Made by a program: the position numbers and the translations under genes
Shown: in pieces, positions 63,711 to 64,000 of the stretch
Layout of the letters: each line of letters opens with the position of its first letter
Numbering within the stretch: position 1 is the first letter of the stretch
Source of the DNA: Antedon mediterranea
Taxonomy: Eukaryota > Echinodermata > Crinoidea > Comatulida > Antedonidae
Assembly: GCF_964355755.1 (NCBI RefSeq)
Contig: NC_092673.1
Coordinates: 11,043,001-11,107,000, forward strand
Length of the DNA: 64,000 nt
Direction of reading: 5' to 3'
The notes under the pieces: model-generated
Databases searched by the model: none
Told to the model about the DNA's origin: nothing
What the model saw: only the letters and a program-made list of their open reading frames with translations

Positions 63711-64000
63711 AATTGAATGTGGTTCACGACAAAATCTCCTGCGAATGGACTTTCCCAAGTTGGGACCTCTGCCTGTTCACTGAACACGCGTTACTACTGT
63801 ACTGCATTATACCACGTGCTGTCGATAAAAATGATTTGTTGAAAACTTCAAAACATTGTACAAATTGCTTTTGTTAGAGCTCCAAACATGGGAATTCTTC
63901 TGAATTGAAATCAGCGGAAACACATGTACCATAAAGCTTTCTGAATTATACCATCTGTATTACAAAATGTACTAACTGTTAACCGCATTTATTGTTTTTT
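63711..64000. other. Unassigned right-edge sequence
   Basis: A plus-strand frame of 69 codons overlaps the 22-bp repeat and ends at 63,877. It has no recognisable content. Confidence 0.3.

Noticed and set aside
35700-64000. Upstream MAP2K7 exons (glycine loop, VAVK lysine, MELM hinge)
   Set aside because: Scanned by eye on the minus strand for the hinge and lysine motifs with nothing convincing found; a short exon could still have been missed.

Overview
The window is eukaryotic and animal. It has large AT-rich introns, GT-AG splice sites, many LINE-type reverse-transcriptase remnants, and frequent AGGCCTA/TAGGCCTAG words. Such words suggest a marine deuterostome, perhaps an echinoderm. That taxonomic guess is weak and rests on composition plus the style of the repeats.

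The one host gene I can name is on the minus strand: the 3' half of MAP2K7 (MKK7, the JNK-activating kinase kinase). Six exons run from 35,666 down to 12,320. They join in frame to 193 codons plus a stop, from the helix before the HRD motif to the C-terminus. The 15.0 kb and 5.8 kb introns are packed with mobile DNA. A second possible host gene ends on the plus strand at 6,477-7,090 (two exons, hydrophobic C-terminus, unrecognised).

From 1 to 9 kb there is a triplicated 330-bp repeat, two LINE fragments, a fragment of an uncharacterised multicopy protein family, a Penelope-like fragment and a TA-flanked MITE. From 9 to 14.2 kb lie the MAP2K7 3' region and three exons. From 14.2 to 29.2 kb (one intron) lie LINE pieces, a Ty3/gypsy 5' portion on the minus strand, and a long decayed minus-strand copy of the uncharacterised family.

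From 29.3 to 59.9 kb the window is dominated by a non-autonomous Helitron-like family. Copies are about 1.5 kb, have no ORF, start TC, and end in a hairpin followed by CTAG. I count about twelve copies in both orientations, several directly head to tail. One copy (37,892-49,201) is split by three different terminal-inverted-repeat (TIR) transposons, one of which carries another Helitron. Another copy (51.0-55.6 kb) is split by a LINE with a 12-bp target duplication, and a further Helitron sits in that LINE's tail. One inserted transposon (45,412-48,196) carries arrays of the palindrome CGTATACG just inside both ends. The last 4 kb hold two minus-strand LINE 3' ends and short tandem repeats.

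No rRNA, intact tRNA, CRISPR, operon or bacterial feature is present. No mobile element here has an intact full-length protein-coding set, so all look non-autonomous or decayed.
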